This document shows, in pieces, positions 6,166 through 6,453 of a stretch of 6,453 bases of DNA. Under the pieces are notes generated by a model that made no database searches, was not told the origin of the DNA, and saw only the letters and a program-made list of their open reading frames with translations. The translations under genes and the position numbers were made by a program. The stretch comes from Desulfobacterales bacterium (lineage in GTDB: Bacteria; Desulfobacterota; Desulfobacteria; Desulfobacterales; Desulfobacteraceae), in the NCBI GenBank assembly GCA_022361135.1, contig JAKSBM010000006.1:1-6453 (forward strand), written 5' to 3'. Positions within the stretch are counted from its first letter, which is position 1. Every line of letters begins with the position of its first letter.

Positions 6166-6453
6166 ATGCCGGAAAAAAAGAAAATACTGCTGGTGGAAGA
6201 TCATCCCATTTTCAGGCTGGGCCTGTCCGAACTCATCAACCAGGAGGACGACCTCCAGGCCTTTGGCGGCTCCAAGGATGTGGACCCGGCCATCACGGAA
6301 ATCGAAACCATGGATCCGGATCTCATCATCGCCGACATCACCCTGAAAACCAGCGACGGCATTGACCTGGTTAAATACGTCAAGCGCTACCACAAGCAGA
6401 TCCCGGTCCTGGTCCTTTCCATGCACGACGAATACCTCTATGCCCAGCGCGCC
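6166..6453 (+). CDS. NarL/FixJ-type response regulator, receiver domain (3' truncated)
   Basis: The frame runs from ATG 6166 to the window end, giving 96 residues of a receiver domain. ILLVEDHPIFRLGLSELI (7-24) supplies the acidic pair Glu11/Asp12, and the EDHP and RLGL pattern is typical of the NarL/LuxR-type regulators. Asp57 in PDLIIADITLKTSDG is the phosphoacceptor, and Ser85 in VLVLSMHDE is the switch residue. The conserved Lys and any C-terminal helix-turn-helix lie beyond the window, so DNA binding is inferred from subtype only. It is the likely partner of the HisKA_3 kinase 108 nt upstream, because NarL-type regulators normally pair with that kinase class. A stop codon at 6151-6153 in the same frame excludes a longer upstream start, and ATG 6166 is the only ordinary start that keeps the first beta strand. 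It lacks a nearby ribosome site; the leader hairpin may compensate. Confidence 0.9.
   Translation, partial: MPEKKKILLVEDHPIFRLGLSELINQEDDLQAFGGSKDVDPAITEIETMDPDLIIADITLKTSDGIDLVKYVKRYHKQIPVLVLSMHDEYLYAQRA

Overview
This window looks like a chromosomal segment from a moderately GC-rich Gram-negative bacterium, most likely a Desulfobacterota (Desulfobacterales-like) species. That placement is an inference from protein style: a PEP/pyruvate-binding protein next to a REC-HDOD protein, a double-Cache NarL-type histidine kinase, and strong use of C-ending codons. No marker gene fixes the taxon. I see no mobile element, CRISPR array, tRNA or rRNA.

Layout: (1) 1-648 (+) is the 3' end of a PEP/pyruvate-binding (ATP-grasp type) protein. 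Its stop overlaps by 4 nt the GTG start of (2) 645-1916 (+), a response regulator with a receiver domain and an HDOD output domain; the two are probably co-transcribed and translationally coupled. (3) 1917-2085 is a convergent gap with a strong hairpin that looks like a two-way terminator. (4) 2086-2796 (-) encodes an exported SIMPL/DUF541 protein. (5) 2797-3175 is a gap of about 380 nt with inverted repeats and, at its right end, a sigma70-like promoter for (6) 3176-3652 (+), a GNAT acetyltransferase of the spermidine/spermine (thialysine) acetyltransferase type. (7) 3653-3798 holds a perfect 19-nt palindrome ahead of (8) 3799-6057 (+), a membrane sensor kinase (two TM helices, tandem Cache domains, HAMP, PAS, HisKA_3, HATPase). 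(9) 6058-6165 is a structured leader before (10) 6166-6453 (+, cut by the window end), a NarL/FixJ-type response regulator that is the likely partner of the kinase.

Functional reading: the right half is a two-component system in which a periplasmic ligand is sensed by the Cache module, passed through HAMP and PAS to His567, and the phosphate goes to Asp57 of the adjacent regulator. The left half ends with a second, separate receiver protein whose HDOD output suggests signalling rather than DNA binding. The most unusual signal is at the start of the last gene: the ATG has no nearby Shine-Dalgarno, but a 43-nt imperfect hairpin lies exactly between an upstream AAGGA and the ATG. If it folds, the effective spacing becomes 9 nt, which suggests structure-dependent translation of the response regulator.
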